Below, piece by piece: positions 33,931-46,300 of a stretch of DNA of 64,000 nucleotides (the stretch's first letter is position 1; each line of letters starts with the position of its first letter). This DNA is from Albugo candida (taxonomy: Eukaryota > Oomycota > Peronosporomycetes > Albuginales): the NCBI GenBank assembly GCA_040437565.1, contig JBDOQK010000046.1, positions 216,896 to 280,895 of the forward strand, given 5' to 3'. Below the pieces are notes generated by a model. It was not told where the DNA came from and ran no database searches. It saw only the letters and a program-made list of their open reading frames with translations. A program made the position numbers and the translations under genes.

Positions 33931-34352
33931 TCACCGAGTGGTCACTTATGTCTGGGAACTTCTTTTCCAAGGCTCATGGGATGGGCTCTCGATGGTGGTT
34001 CCATGATAAATCACCATGGAATAACTAGTTGTTTTGCTACTAATATATTATACACAAGATGTGAACGTCATGGTCAATGAAAACCGCATTTTCGGCAAGA
34101 AAACCAGTATCGATCTCGCCCGAGGAAATCTGGAGGCCCTGGCAGAGGTCCTAATGTACCGTAGATGCGCGTTTATCAGCTTTACTTTATCTCGGTTAGA
34201 TAGGAGAATAGAATATCTTGATTGTACCAAGTACTTTTTGGTTCTGGGAGGCTACATGCTTATCTTCAACCGACACGTTCCTTCGGTACTACCTTTTTGG
34301 TTGTACTGCAGGCTAGGCGGAGACAGTTCGGATAGGTGTCGTCACTTATCTA

Positions 34353-35310
34353 TCAGCCGGAGATTAGAAAAGCTGCCTGGAGGTTTTTTGGGATTGAGAT
34401 AAAAGTAATTCTCATGACTGAGGTTTTCGCGTATGGCTGGGTTGCGTGATGAACATTCAGGGTAATCTTTTTGGAAACATACTCGGCAATTATTGGACCA
34501 TCTTCACCAATTCGGTTGGCACATAGATGTACGATTGTTTTTGTGCGGCCTGGAGATGTGTAGAATATATGCAGCATCGCTGTCATGTAGACATCAATAT
34601 AACTAATACGAGGCTCACAACGATAGGTTGAGAAGAAGTACGGGATGCCTTTGAGTATATTTGTAGTGTACCGATCATTAGCGCATTCTAAACCCTTGTG
34701 AATTATTTTGATCGCTTCAATAATATTATCCGCTTAGCTTTATGAATATTGACCTTCATTTACTTCTCCTTATAAGGTTCGAAAAATTTTGGATTGCTGA
34801 AGCCATCGACTCGTCTTGTATTTTTTCGTAACTCAAACATCAGCGGTTGTCGATTCATCCCATATATAAGAAAATTGGCGGACTGTTTGCACGATTTGAG
34901 TACTAAGCCGTTTTATTTTTGCCTAAGATCTGGGCAATTACTTTTCGGAGTCATTTCTCTGTACGGGGGCCAATGTATGTAGGATAGTACCAGAAATATC
35001 AATTATACGTCGAAGCAAATTTGTGAAGTGCACGTCACATGCTCTACAGTACGTATAATTGAGAGCCCGGTCCTGTCCTCGAATACATTTTCCGTGCTGT
35101 AATGCTGTGCGAGCGTGTTTCTATAGGAAGTTGTTTGCCCACTAGGCCAGTGCAATTTGCAATTTTGTATCCTAGAAAATATAAATAAGACTGTAGAATT
35201 TCCTTAGTGTTTCGCTGTTAAAGTCCGCCTTCAATATCTATGAATAAGAGCTGCTGTCCAAAACTTTGGATGTGTTGCTGAATAGTTTTGTTAAATGTCT
35301 TTAAAAATGA
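34353..35310 (-). pseudogene. Unrecognised gene relic, coding-like
   Basis: Minus-strand sequence stays open for long stretches. NVFEDRTGLSIIRTVEHVTC (about 35080) is followed, in the same frame with two TAA stops, by ANFLIYGMNRQPLMFELRKN and DGFSNPKFFEPYKE (about 34880-34760). After a break comes EAIKIIHKGLECANDRYTTN, then SYIDVYMTAMLHIFYTSPG and VHLCANRIGEDGPIIAEYVS, to a stop at 34353. Composition looks like real protein. I do not recognise the family. It may be a multi-exon gene with short introns or a young pseudogene. Confidence 0.35.
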
Positions 35311-35319
35311 TGTTGAGCT

Positions 35320-36340
35320 TCCCATGCATTTCGTATGTGGCGAAGTATCTGATTAATGATGATTGCCATAACAATTTTGATTCGTCACACGGCAACGGGG
35401 TTTGATTATTCATAGAAATGGAATATCTTTAGACTTTTTCAGGCTGGATATTTTAAACATGTAGTTGGGTATAGATGAAGGGAGATGAATGAATTGATGT
35501 GTGTAATTTTGATATCACGGAAGGAACACACGCCAATTTTTTATCGAGTGCGTTCCTGCCCTATATATTCTCCTTTATACTCGTTGTTACCCACGAACTT
35601 TTTATGGGCCGAGTTGAAGGGTCTTGATCTATCTGATTAAACAAACAGTCGGCAATATGTGCTTTGGGGACTCTAAGTCAAGTACATCATCACTGCAACC
35701 ACTGAATTTTCTTACTAACCTATGCGAACAAAGGCACATATTGGCAAATCCTGTAAGTAAAAAAGAAGAACAGGACACAAGAACCGATCTTGATGCACTT
35801 TAGAAAATGATTGTTGCTGACGGTTGATACGCCTTCGACGAAGTGAGCAGAAAGAGACGTCTTAGATCAAACATTATCGTACATGCCTCGCTAAAAGATA
35901 TCGTGTTTGTATTCCAAATAGGTTCGCTTGCCCGTCATTGTTTCTGGTCAGGAGACTATAGCATCGATTGGGGTATGATGAAACTATTCGAAGACGCAAA
36001 CAGTTCTTGAAGTGGTTGGGAATACTCATGCAGTAAGTTATTTGCATGAGTGATAGCAAAAGAACTATAGTTGCAGCTTAGAGACTATATTGCATTGGCT
36101 TTTCCAATATATATGTCGGCTGTAATTCATTTTGGAAGGTGATAGAAGATTTACCGTGATATTGCTTAGGGAGGAGACTCATCGCTATTCTAAAAAGTTG
36201 CCGGTTTGACTAACGAATTATATTCACTTTTCTCAATATAAGCGACTTCGTGGCTATGGCTCGCACAAGAATAATGACAAGTTCAACTAATGCGGTACTT
36301 CAGCTTACAGATAGTTGGGCTATTTTCGTCCTTTAAAACA
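35320..36340. other. No recognised gene
   Basis: Possible continuation of the relic on the minus strand (IQQHIQSFGQQLLFIDIEGG near 35260), otherwise nothing recognised. Confidence 0.3.
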
Positions 36341-36344
36341 ACGA

Positions 36345-37266
36345 TAATGCGATCAGATCGCCTTAATTAGTAGAATGCACTGAATTTGGGAGCAGAAACG
36401 TCGTGCATCATATCACAATGTATATTCATTTCATTCGTGGATTATATAGAAGATGTTTTCTCCATAATCATTGATTCTTTATACAAAAGGACGTAAAAAT
36501 ATTTTTATGTTTCTCCATAACCATCAAGGTTTCAGAAGTCTAATAGTTTTGTGACACTTGTCATGCTCCGCACGAGAGGACAAAAGACAAATAAGATGTC
36601 TCGCACAAATGAAGAATATCTTCTACATCGAAAGAGAAATATTGTACGAATCAGAAATACTCACTCTGCCATTGGGTGCGTGAGAGCTTACTTGAACCAC
36701 TCACCAAGTCCTTAGATATCATACATCATGNNNNNNNNNNNNNNNNNNNNNNNNNNNNNNNNNNNNNNNNNNNNNNNNNNNNNNNNNNNNNNNNNNNNNN
36801 NNNNNNNNNNNNNNNNNNNNNNNNNNNNNNTGATATGATGCACGACGTTTCTGCTCCCAAATTCAGTGCATTCTACTAATTAAGGCGATCTGATCGCATT
36901 AATTAGTAGAATGCACTGAATTTGGGAGCAGAAACGTCGTGCATCATATCACAATGTATATTCATTTCATTCGTGGATTATATAGAAGATGTTTTCTCCA
37001 TAATCATTGATTCTTTATACAAAAGGACGTAAAAATATTTTTATGTTTCTCCATAACCATCAAGGTTTCAGAAGTCTAATAGTTTTGTGACACTTGTCAT
37101 GCTCCGCACGAGAGGACAAAAGACAAATAAGATGTCTCGCACAAATGAAGAATATCTTCTACATCGAAAGAGAAATATTGTACGAATCAGAAATACTCAC
37201 TCTGCCATTGGGTGCGTGAGAGCTTACTTGAACCACTCACCAAGTCCTTAGATATCATACATCATG
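36345..37266. repeat. 368-bp duplication around a gap, plus inverted fold-back
   Basis: 36363-36730 recurs as 36899-37266 (offset 536) around the 100-N gap 36731-36830. The right side starts with an extra segment, 36831-36900, that is the reverse complement of 36345-36414. This forms a near-perfect palindrome with the adjacent direct copy. Probably a chimeric read or contig end, less likely a real hairpin. Confidence 0.8.
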
Positions 37267-37388
37267 AAGCAACGTCAGAACTAAGAATCTTAGACACTCA
37301 GCTTCAGCTACTGGTAGAGATAGAGCATGAATCGGCCATCTTCGAAGGGATGAGGCGGAGCTACCAGCGTCTGAGTGGCATCAGATGA
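37212..37388 (+). CDS. Short helical frame, possible last exon
   Basis: Open frame ending in TGATAG, with ESLLEPLTKSLDIIHHEATS and ILDTQLQLLVEIEHESAIFE: heptad-like, acidic and Leu-rich, unlike the surrounding sequence. No clear start codon; the frame is open upstream to about 37160. Could be the terminal exon of a small coiled-coil protein. The gap-side copy at 36676 repeats its first part. Confidence 0.25.
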   Translation: MRESLLEPLTKSLDIIHHEATSELRILDTQLQLLVEIEHESAIFEGMRRSYQRLSGIR

Positions 37389-37389
37389 T

Positions 37390-38130
37390 AGACTGTAGTC
37401 TAGATCTTCTGATACCTGTTCCAGGACGCAACGTACAAAGAACGGTTCCGAAAAATATGGCTTCATCAAGATATCTCAGAAACGCGTATTACCGATATGC
37501 GAAGATGTACAACTATTTCTATACTTTCGGATCCTGTCAGTTCGATCTCGATCCTAATATTATTCATATAATCAGGTCGGCAATACATTGTTGAATCAGG
37601 CACTGTGTGAGACGGTGAAATTCAAGCAATATTTCTTTATGTTACCACTCACCATATAATATGGCGGAGCTCTATCCATCATATATTCTATATACATTCT
37701 CCCTACCGCTATTGACGAATATAGCGTGTGTTATTCTACCTTAAATCAAGACGGAATGATAGGATCCTTCCCGGATTTTGCCCTATGACTTGCATTGCAT
37801 ACAGTACCACTCCTTTTTGACTAAAGCAATCATAACTTTGAATTTTCGACCAGCAATAAGCTATTTTGACAACTTGAGCGCTTTTCGTGGTATGCACCAT
37901 TTCTTGTATGCAACTTTGGCGACGGTAGTGTCACCATAAGGACGAACGCAATCATCTCGCAAAGCTGTTGGACCAATTCGCAAGAAAAGTATCATTCGGT
38001 GATATTTTTCACAATGGAAGGTTTTTGCTGGGAGTAGGGCTCGTGTTAGTGCAAGTGCAACTCATACCACGGTTTTCGGATGGCTGGGTTTAGCCTCGCG
38101 TGGAGACCATCAATCTGGAGGAACCAAACT
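37390..38130. other. No recognised gene
   Basis: Nothing recognised. Confidence 0.35.
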
Positions 38131-38850
38131 TTCAAATAATTTAGTCGTTTCTTTCACATTAATTCTACATACAAGGAAGTCATGCGGAAAGACCTCTGGG
38201 AGTTAAGAATATGTATTGCTGTTTGTTGACAGTCCCCCTTGCGGTTTCCTGATCCCACAATAATACTAGACTGTGTCCAGCTTGAGGTACCGTGTTCACC
38301 ATTCGGTCTCCACCACACTGAACCGAACAAAGCCTTCCAACAAGGACTTAAATAGGATTGCACTTCAACATCGATTTGTCGGTGCTACACCCGAAGCAAT
38401 GATCGCAAGTCCTGAAAAGGTAGCCGAATAATTCTTGGTTCGCGTCTAATCCAGCACCTTTGGATGCTGAACGCACGCATCTTTGTCGTACCGAAAGTAT
38501 GCACCATACGTGGTGTAGATGACGTAGAGGGCTGGAATCATCAGAGTGTGCTGAATTTGTTCCAAGCAAATGACGGTTCCGATCAACCTGGACGTCTAGA
38601 GCAATAGCAAATGCAATTTTTTTCTAAACGGAGACGATAGATTGCCCAAGTCGAGAATACTTCCATCTGTAGTTGTGCAATGTGTTCGCAGTCGAAATAG
38701 AGATGTTGCTTTGATTCCACTGCTACACAAGAAGGCTGAGGGCTTAACATAATGTCGAATTGAAGATTTTATCAAAAAGCAGTCAAGTAGCATCATATTG
38801 GAGTAGTTGCTTGCCATTGACTATGTGATAGAAAATGCTCCAATCCATCT
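38130..38850 (-). pseudogene. Non-LTR retrotransposon (LINE) 3' fragment
   Basis: Nucleotide similarity to the LINE end at 60.0-60.5 kb: AGAGATGTTGCTTTGATTCC at about 38699 against AGAGATGTTGATCGGATTCC at about 60419, followed by related ACTGC...CACAAGAAGGCT and ACTGC...CACACGAAGGCT stretches. In the 60-kb copy this encodes a reverse-transcriptase zinc-binding motif. Here the frames are broken. No RT domain is present. Confidence 0.5.
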
Positions 38851-39320
38851 GGCGCCACACTATGAGAGCTGGGTTTCCATAATAATATGTTCTCTCCCAT
38901 TATATCGCTTTTCCATTCGGTGCTGCGCGGTGGTAATCATGTCCATCGATTTGTGTCGTCACAGAAAGTTTGAAATAGTTGTGATAATTCTATTAAAGCA
39001 GTTGTTTAATGCGGAGGAAGAATCGGCGAAGCTTTGGGCTGCGAGCTGCTATAATAACACAATGCATTGTAGCTTCTATCTACTCTTCCTTTTACTGATC
39101 GAGTACGAATAGATTTAGCCTTGATCCTATCAGCACTTCAGCCGCAAATAGCGAGCATCAATACATACTTATCAGGTTTTACATAGCATTCATAGAGTTT
39201 TTGTTTGCATACTTATCGATCATAGCCTAGGGATTTGAAAAATTCCATGTCTAAATCTGGTAATGTAGATAACTTCAACAATATTACCCGCTCTAGTGTT
39301 TTGAATCTAAGCATGCGGTC
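38851..39320. other. Intergenic, no recognised gene
   Basis: Lies downstream of the large minus-strand gene and includes its presumed 3' UTR. No motif recognised. Confidence 0.4.
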
Positions 39321-39322
39321 GA

Positions 39323-42300
39323 TCAAAACCTTTCATATGGGACTTTAAATTCATCGGCATTCTTGTCCAAAGGACTGTCAATACAATAGAAAAGTGCATA
39401 TTTCTTGCGAATCTTTTGAATATTCCCATTTAAAGCGCGACGAATGGGGACCAAGTAAATGCTTTGGTCAAGATCAGTCGTTCTTCTATCAGAATGTGAT
39501 TCCAATGGTGCGGCGAACGGGTCAGATGTCACCCACGTTGTTTTCGATAGATCACTAGACGTGCTTCCACAGGCTTTTAAATCTGATGGTGGATGATTTG
39601 CAAGAAAGGTCCAGAAGCTTAACAAAATAGACCGAACATCCAATGAATTTAAGAGAGGTAGCAAATATTGTGTTTGTTGCATCATAGACGCTGGAAACCA
39701 CTCCGTCCATCGAAAAATCTCAACAAGTTGGTATGTAAGGTGAAGTTGATAATATGGTTGCAAATATGGCGGAATCTCGCGCTGGACGGGTTCTGTTGTA
39801 CCTTTTACAGAATTCCAGTACCCTATGAGTACTACCAGAGCAGACTTTAGCAACGGTAAAAGCTTTCGTGGTAATCCTAAATCAAGTTTTCGACTTGTGG
39901 CAACTATAAGCCGAATAAGTGGAAGTGAGATAGGACAATGATGAAGCCATTGCTCCATCCGCACGTCGACGTTAAAATGGGAACGATTGGGAAGTATCTC
40001 TTTGTAGATATCATCACTTGGAATGCCACAACAGGGAAGAAACCGTTCCAACAGAGTATCAATAAGCTTCGTAACGTCACTTTCTAATCGAAATTTTGAC
40101 AGTCCGAAAACACCATTGCAAATATTACTTTGTAAAGTGTGTAGTGCTACCATCGCACATCGCTGAGCTACTAATAACTCTTTGATTGAGGCATCTTCGT
40201 CTTGCATAACAGCCGCCACGGGTCTCGAAACGGGATACGAAGTGCATTTCGAGCTGATTGTACGCTCATAATCAACATTACTCATATCAACTGCTTCATC
40301 GTCTTTGTAAAAGGAAGGAAAACAGCAGGTAGAACTGGCGGAGAATACATGATTTATCCATAAATCTACATAAGCCGTGAATGCAGATGAACTGATACCC
40401 TTTGTGATGTTCTCTGTTTGGAAAATACGCATTTGATAAGTTTGAATCAAACTTATTTGGCGTAAGGTTCTCTGTCGTAATCCTAAATCCTTGTTATCAA
40501 TATTGAGCCATCCCAATTGACGCTTAAATGCGGTAAAAAGTCTGTAAATTCCACAATATCGTCGCGTAGGATTCTGAAATGACGGAATTGGCAGCTCCCG
40601 AAGAAGCTCAAGGCTAATTGTAACAACCTCGCGTTCATGTGAGCACGCAAAATCCAAGGCTTTCTCCCAAAACATACGTCCGCAGCAGTCCAGCCAATCG
40701 TCGGAATGTGTCCATAGTATCTGGAGATTGGGAGGAATTATAAAATCCTGATTATCGTGTTCTCTGATAGCATCGGATGATAAAGGGAGTTCTACAAAGG
40801 GGCTTCGGTGGTTGAGTGAAATACGAATCAAACTAAACATTCGTCGCAATTTCCCCGGTGTTGATGTCGTTCTCAACGTAGTAAGAAGATACACGAGGAA
40901 AGTATGATATTGTTGGGAACATTGCCACGCGAGGCGCTCTATGAAATCAGACCAACAAATTAGTTCCCAACGCAAAATCAGATACTCTTTTTGATCGCTT
41001 TCTTGTGTTCGTTGTATCATCTCTGGGATTATTAATGGCGCAAAGGTGCTTCGTGTTTCAAATCCTGCATGTAGTATCTCCAGTCGAGTTAATTGTACAA
41101 GGATCTCGAATGCAAGTTTTCGACTTGATTTTCCTAGTGCTCCCAGCCAAAGTTGCCATACACTATCCCCTGAGACGTATCGATGTCTCGAATCCATCAT
41201 CTTTTCGCACAAAAGAGATATTGATGGACGAAGATTGGAAAGTAAAGAAAAACTCTTTTTGGTCAAGCAAAGACTTTCTGATTTACAGCATTCGTCAGCG
41301 AGCCTGGTATGCAACGCTGCGACACATTGCGAGAGCTCTACATCGTGCTGATTGATGAGCTTGTCGAATAAATCAAGCAATTGTACACTTGAGCGTCGTA
41401 GGTGACTACTCTGGCAAATCCGTAATAGCTGCGAGCTAAGTGAGTCTTCAAATGCTAGCAAAGAGCTATCATTTTTGGATGTAGGCATCGTCATGAGCTT
41501 GATATACATGGCTCTTATATCTTCCGCTGATAAAATCCACTCCATTTGACCATCAATGGCAGCAAGAATTCCAGGTGCCTCTAAAGAAACTGTGCCAAGC
41601 CTCAATAAAACATTACGCCACGATGTTTTTCCAGAGAATATAGATGAAAGGTCAGGCAGACTTCCAATAATTCGATTTACAAGTGTAGCAACTTCGAGAG
41701 GGTACTTTTGCGAAAAATACTGCAATAATGGGAGCAAAGTTGTCTTCTCTTTAAGGAAAACATTTTGTTCTGAAGTAATCGCTTGTTCGAGTAGAAATTG
41801 CAAAAGTAATGTAACATAGTTGTTTCCAAGAAACGCAAATATCCAACACCATCTCAAGTCATCCGTAACGATCTCGGGACTCCCATTGGTAGAGACTGAA
41901 AGCATCCATTGCAGTAATTGTAGCAAAAATTCTGTTCTCATCTGAGTTGAGTAGCAGCATGAGCATAATCGATCTAGTATTGCCACCAATCGGCTATAAA
42001 GTGCGTGTTTTTTTACACAATTGATTGTATTGTCATAATCAATAACCTCTCCATTTTCGCTGGGACACATTACAATGTACTGCTGAATGCAATCTTGTGA
42101 ATCCATCCAAGCGAGTAAGTCAGTGCACAAAGTGATAAAATCGTGCATCAGAGCTAGAGAATATTCGGATTTTTCGTACAGGAGTTGGATGTACTCGTCA
42201 ATGCCGAGCAATTTGGCTTCCATAGTAGCTTTTCGTTCTTACACCGACACGCAATTATTAAGTAACAGCTTATGCGTAATGGGGGAATTGGCATACCTTT

Positions 42301-42928
42301 ATCGTATTTTTCTTTGATTTGCGCTGCAGTCAGTTGCTTCTGACGAGATGTTTTTGCCTTTTTGGATTTCTTTTGTGCCAGATTTAGCGTATAACGGTTG
42401 TATGCAAAAACTTCATTCTCTAAGAGGAGATATGACTAACAAGCTTGATCAGAGCGTATTTTTCTTCCATGCTCCAATATATCTTACCTTTATGATCTGA
42501 TAGAAGTCATACTGTAGCTTATTGATAACTGGATCTGTTAAATCTCGTAGTGATAATTCCTGAAAGTCTGCAGGCTGAGGGCATTCCGATAAAATACTTT
42601 GTTTTGTGACCAATTTATCGACGCGCCCCTCTTTCAATATATCTTGTACCATTGACTGAGCCCTATTTGGTAGATTAGAGTAATCATCGAGTGAATTTGC
42701 ATCGTTCGAAGAAAGAATAGAGGACATGGAGAAGTCTCCACGGCATGATTTGATATCCATGACTTCACTCATTGCGGAGTTAGTTTCTTGGTCTTCCATA
42801 TCATACNNNNNNNNNNNNNNNNNNNNNNNNNNNNNNNNNNNNNNNNNNNNNNNNNNNNNNNNNNNNNNNNNNNNNNNNNNNNNNNNNNNNNNNNNNNNNN
42901 NNNNNNTTGACACGATGTCGAAAGTCAT
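39323..42928 (-). CDS. Large helical host protein, three exons, about 1,160 aa
   Basis: Exon 1 42928-42488 (contains the 100-N gap), intron 42487-42436 (GTAAGA...GTTAG, 52 nt), exon 2 42435-42297, intron 42296-42238 (GTATGC...GTAAG, 59 nt), exon 3 42237-39323. The exon lengths sum to 3,495 nt, a multiple of three, and the frame stays open across both junctions (YQIIK|SYLLLENEVFAYNRY and IKEKYDK|ERKATMEAK). The protein is Leu-rich and helical throughout, like a HEAT/ARM-type scaffold. The N-terminal part is acidic and Ser-rich, and the exon 2 region is basic (QKKSKKAKTSRQKQ). I do not recognise the family; a large Integrator-type subunit is only a guess. It is the only clearly intact host gene here and is free of insertions. 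Confidence 0.75.
42807..42906. other. Assembly gap in exon 1 of the large gene
   Basis: 100 N, true size unknown, so the N-terminal length of the protein is unknown. Flanks are not duplicated. Confidence 0.95.
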
Positions 42929-42996
42929 ACAATCATACTCGCTTCAGTTTCAGAGAACGAAGTGTTGCGGCGAGAAGGCACTAGCCTAATATTTCG

Positions 42997-43004
42997 TTTA
43001 TATA
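42997..43004 (-). promoter_or_regulatory. TATA-like box upstream of the large gene
   Basis: The minus strand reads TATATAAA about 70 nt before the presumed ATG at 42928. A short upstream ATG (ATGATTGTATGA) overlaps the start. No Inr/FPR-like element was seen. Confidence 0.3.
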
Positions 43005-43009
43005 TGCAT

Positions 43010-44028
43010 TTCAATCATCAAAGGTCCAAAAGCTTACTGGTATTATTATTCCCACACTATACGCTGTCCACAATGAGTCATTTATCGCCTCTCGATGACT
43101 GTATGAGAATGAGGTACGACATATAACCGGTCACGTTGCACAACTAGAGCAATAATCAAAAGCATGATATCCATTGTAAGCGATCATCCATTCACTACAT
43201 TTGTGGAAGCGGCGAATCGCTATAAAGATTTCAGATGAGATCTACGCTGCGCTCAGTAAAAGTAAGGTGGCATTCATGGTTAATCGAGATTGTGTCGAAC
43301 CTAGCGACTTCTTTTTGGCATTAGGATAACTTGAAAATATCACGTGCATATTGTGGCGGGACAGCCGCCATTCGTCTTGCAGCGGTATTTGTATGGACAA
43401 AAAAGGATTCCCTCGAAGTGAATGAGGTTCCTATAGACAATTCAAGATTAAACCTTGATTTTTGTGCTACACCAGCGAAGCTATGGCTGCCAGGACAATT
43501 CTAATGTTAAGTGAAGTGTGCAAACGACCCTCAAAAAAAGAGCAACACGTTGTGTAGCTCCTTTCAGGTATTTATGTAAATCGTATTTCGTCAATCTTCA
43601 AGTCCATCTTTTGGCACAACGTGTCGACCGGTGAACATGATCGCAAAAATTGCAACCATTCGAAAGGTTGGTCAATATAGCGATCATATTCGAGCTATAA
43701 AGCTGAAAAAATGCGGATATCCATGGCAGCAAAAATTTGACCTAATCCATTTCTATTCAAGAAAGTAAAATTACATCCGGTAATGAAGTCATCTATATAA
43801 TATATGAGGCAACGCGCGCTGATAGAAGTACTCTTCCTTTTATACTTGTGCGCAAAACGATATTATATGCGTGTATATGGTCGCTTCATTAGCATCTGAA
43901 AATCTGGACTTCATACCGAGTATTCGTGAAGATGGAATTTTCTAGAGAGGTATTTATCAACAGTGAAGATATCCGTGCAATTGTGTGACGTACAATGGTA
44001 AATTTCAACGCTATTGCGCTAGTGGTCA
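43010..44028. other. No recognised gene
   Basis: About 1 kb upstream of the large gene without a recognisable frame or repeat. Confidence 0.4.
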
Positions 44029-44336
44029 CTGTAATCAGTTAAAGATAACTCTATTACTAGAACTTAACTAACAAGGGTGTGACTATTGCCACAGACGTTT
44101 TGCCCAATGCCACAGGCAAAACATCTCTGATTGGCTAAATTGTGTAAGCTAATATGATTGGCTAATTTGTGTGATTCATCGATCGTTTTCACTATTCCCA
44201 CACACGTTTTCACCATTGCCACAGACAAAACATGTATGATTGGCTAATTTGTGTAAACCAATGTGATTAATCGACAGGATGCCTATATCACTGCGTCTAC
44301 CTGAGATTCATACTAGGATTTCTTATTGATGTTTTT

Positions 44337-46300
44337 CTAGCACTTCTTAGAGTCCGAGTGGTGCCCTGCTTCCCCACAACCTCTACATAAACGTTTTTTG
44401 AGTTTATCCTTGAGTTCCACATATTTAATCCCAGATAAATTGCGTCGCGTCGATCCATTTGGTTGGCGCGGCCTTCCTTGCAAAGTTTTTAAAATTTGTT
44501 GCGAAAGTATCTGAAGTTCGTAGAGTGTTGTAGTCTGCTGATGGTCTGGCAAGGCCCCAAAGCAGGTGGTCACTTGATCAAATAACATCGGGAGACTTTT
44601 GGCTGGCCGCAACGGAAGAGCTTAGCCAAGTGCCAATATGGAAGGATGTCGCTCATTTGCAAAGTTTGTTTTTGACGCACGTATTGATGCATTTTGTGCT
44701 TACAGGGAAGACCCCAGACTGTGAAGATACTCTAGAGCATACATCTTCGTCGTTTCTTTGTGGCTGCCGGGCAACTTTCAACTTCTCGTATATTTTATAT
44801 AGTGTAAAATGAGAAATTTTAAAGTGTGTTCCCGAAAAATCATTCCTTGAGGCAGTGGCTGTGCATAGTTTCATATTCTTATTTGTTGACGCTGTCGGGA
44901 CACATCGTGCTCTGCAAGATTGTTATCAGAAGCTAGGTATAATTTTTCGCAGCACGAAAAAGAAGATTTTTCATGCTAGTTGGCATGTATTGTTTGAGCA
45001 TGTGGTGAGCGCTCTCACCGTGCGCAGTTGCAGTATAACCGAAATGCGTAATACGGCCAGTCCAAGCAGTAACAAACATTTCTTTGGAGGGAATCCATGT
45101 TTCAACAATATACTTGAATCGTTGACATAGTTCATCGAAGGAGCCTTCTGTTTATGCGTACATGATTTCCCTCCGATCTTTCATGAAGGCTATCCATTCT
45201 TCTTCTTTTGGAATAGATGCTTTGCATTTTTCCACTATGTTTCTTGCAATATGCCATACACATAACAGAATTTTGGAAGTAGGGAAGTGTTCTTGGATTC
45301 CTGAAATTAGCGCCAGCTCACGATCAACGACAAAAGCTTTCGGGAGAAATCCATCCCTAAAGATCGATCGAAAGAGTTTTATTGCTGAAGAGTATGAGGA
45401 TTGACCCTCGTTTGTCACGGAAAAAAAATGTTTTCTGCATCAACGAGCACCTAACGACATGCAACAACGGAAGCTTCAAAAAAATTGTCTTATATGTGGC
45501 ATCCACCAGAAAAATGTCATTGTGACTCCGAGCCATCTCGGTAGATCTTGGATGGGCAAAGTACAGGTGGGAAATTTTGCCGTCATCATTGATCACTATT
45601 GTTTCAACATCAAATTGCAATCTGCGAAATTTCTGTACAAGGTCATCTATCGGTGTACGTCCATCCAAAGTTTTGAGAATTGCGGCTTGGCGGACGTTAT
45701 GCAGTTATGTTTTAGGCAAAATAAGTCCATGATCATTCCGCAAACATGTTTGAATGTTTCTCGGTTGGGACTCCAGCATCATACAATCAAACTATTGTCT
45801 TTTCTATTTCTGTTTCGAGTGATTATGATCCTCTTCAACCACATGTAAGTTCCGGCGCAGTTCATCCTGTATGGCTTCCAATAGAGATGAACAATTGGCG
45901 AGTACTGTCGAAGTCTATCGTCCTCTGATCTCTTCCGTTAGACCAAGCCGATATTGCGGTAAGACCCTCCGCGGTCACATTTGTAATGGACCGTATAGTG
46001 CCCGTTACGCTACTTGTAGGATGATTTTGTCACTATCCCATAGCCTTGGGGNNNNNNNNNNNNNNNNNNNNNNNNNNNNNNNNNNNNNNNNNNNNNNNNN
46101 NNNNNNNNNNNNNNNNNNNNNNNNNNNNNNNNNNNNNNNNNNNNNNNNNNNCCCATAGCCTTGGGGGGGGGGGGCGATTTTATTCAATTCCTTTACCATC
46201 GCTCTACGAGAGCTATGTTTAACTCCAAAAATTCCGGTCGGTGGCTGCAGCAATTTATTCTGAACAATGACGTCATATTCTTTCGTGTATCTGGAATCCA
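44337..46300 (-). pseudogene. MULE E transposase, broken
   Basis: Minus strand, N to C: EYDVIVQNKLLQPPTGIFG near 46280; gap; DGRTPIDDLVQKFRRLQFD (45668); DIFLVDATYKT with PLLHVVRCSLMQKTFFF (first Asp region); FVVDRELALISGIQEHFPTS and LLCVWHIARNI (45152-45418); SFDELCQRFKYIVETWIPS; a degraded SWIM region near 44800; C-terminus GRPRQPNGSTRRNL and zinc knuckle LCRGCGEAGHHSDSKKC (44337-44612). Both catalytic Asp motifs are present, but frameshifts and the 100-N gap break the gene. Confidence 0.75.
46037..46174. other. Assembly gap (46052-46151) at a poly-G run
   Basis: CCCATAGCCTTGGGG precedes the gap and recurs immediately after it, followed by a long G run. A 15-bp overlap was left unmerged at a homopolymer. 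Confidence 0.9.

Noticed and set aside
41005-41819. Plus-strand frames of 87-116 residues
   Set aside because: They are antisense to exon 3 of the large minus-strand gene.
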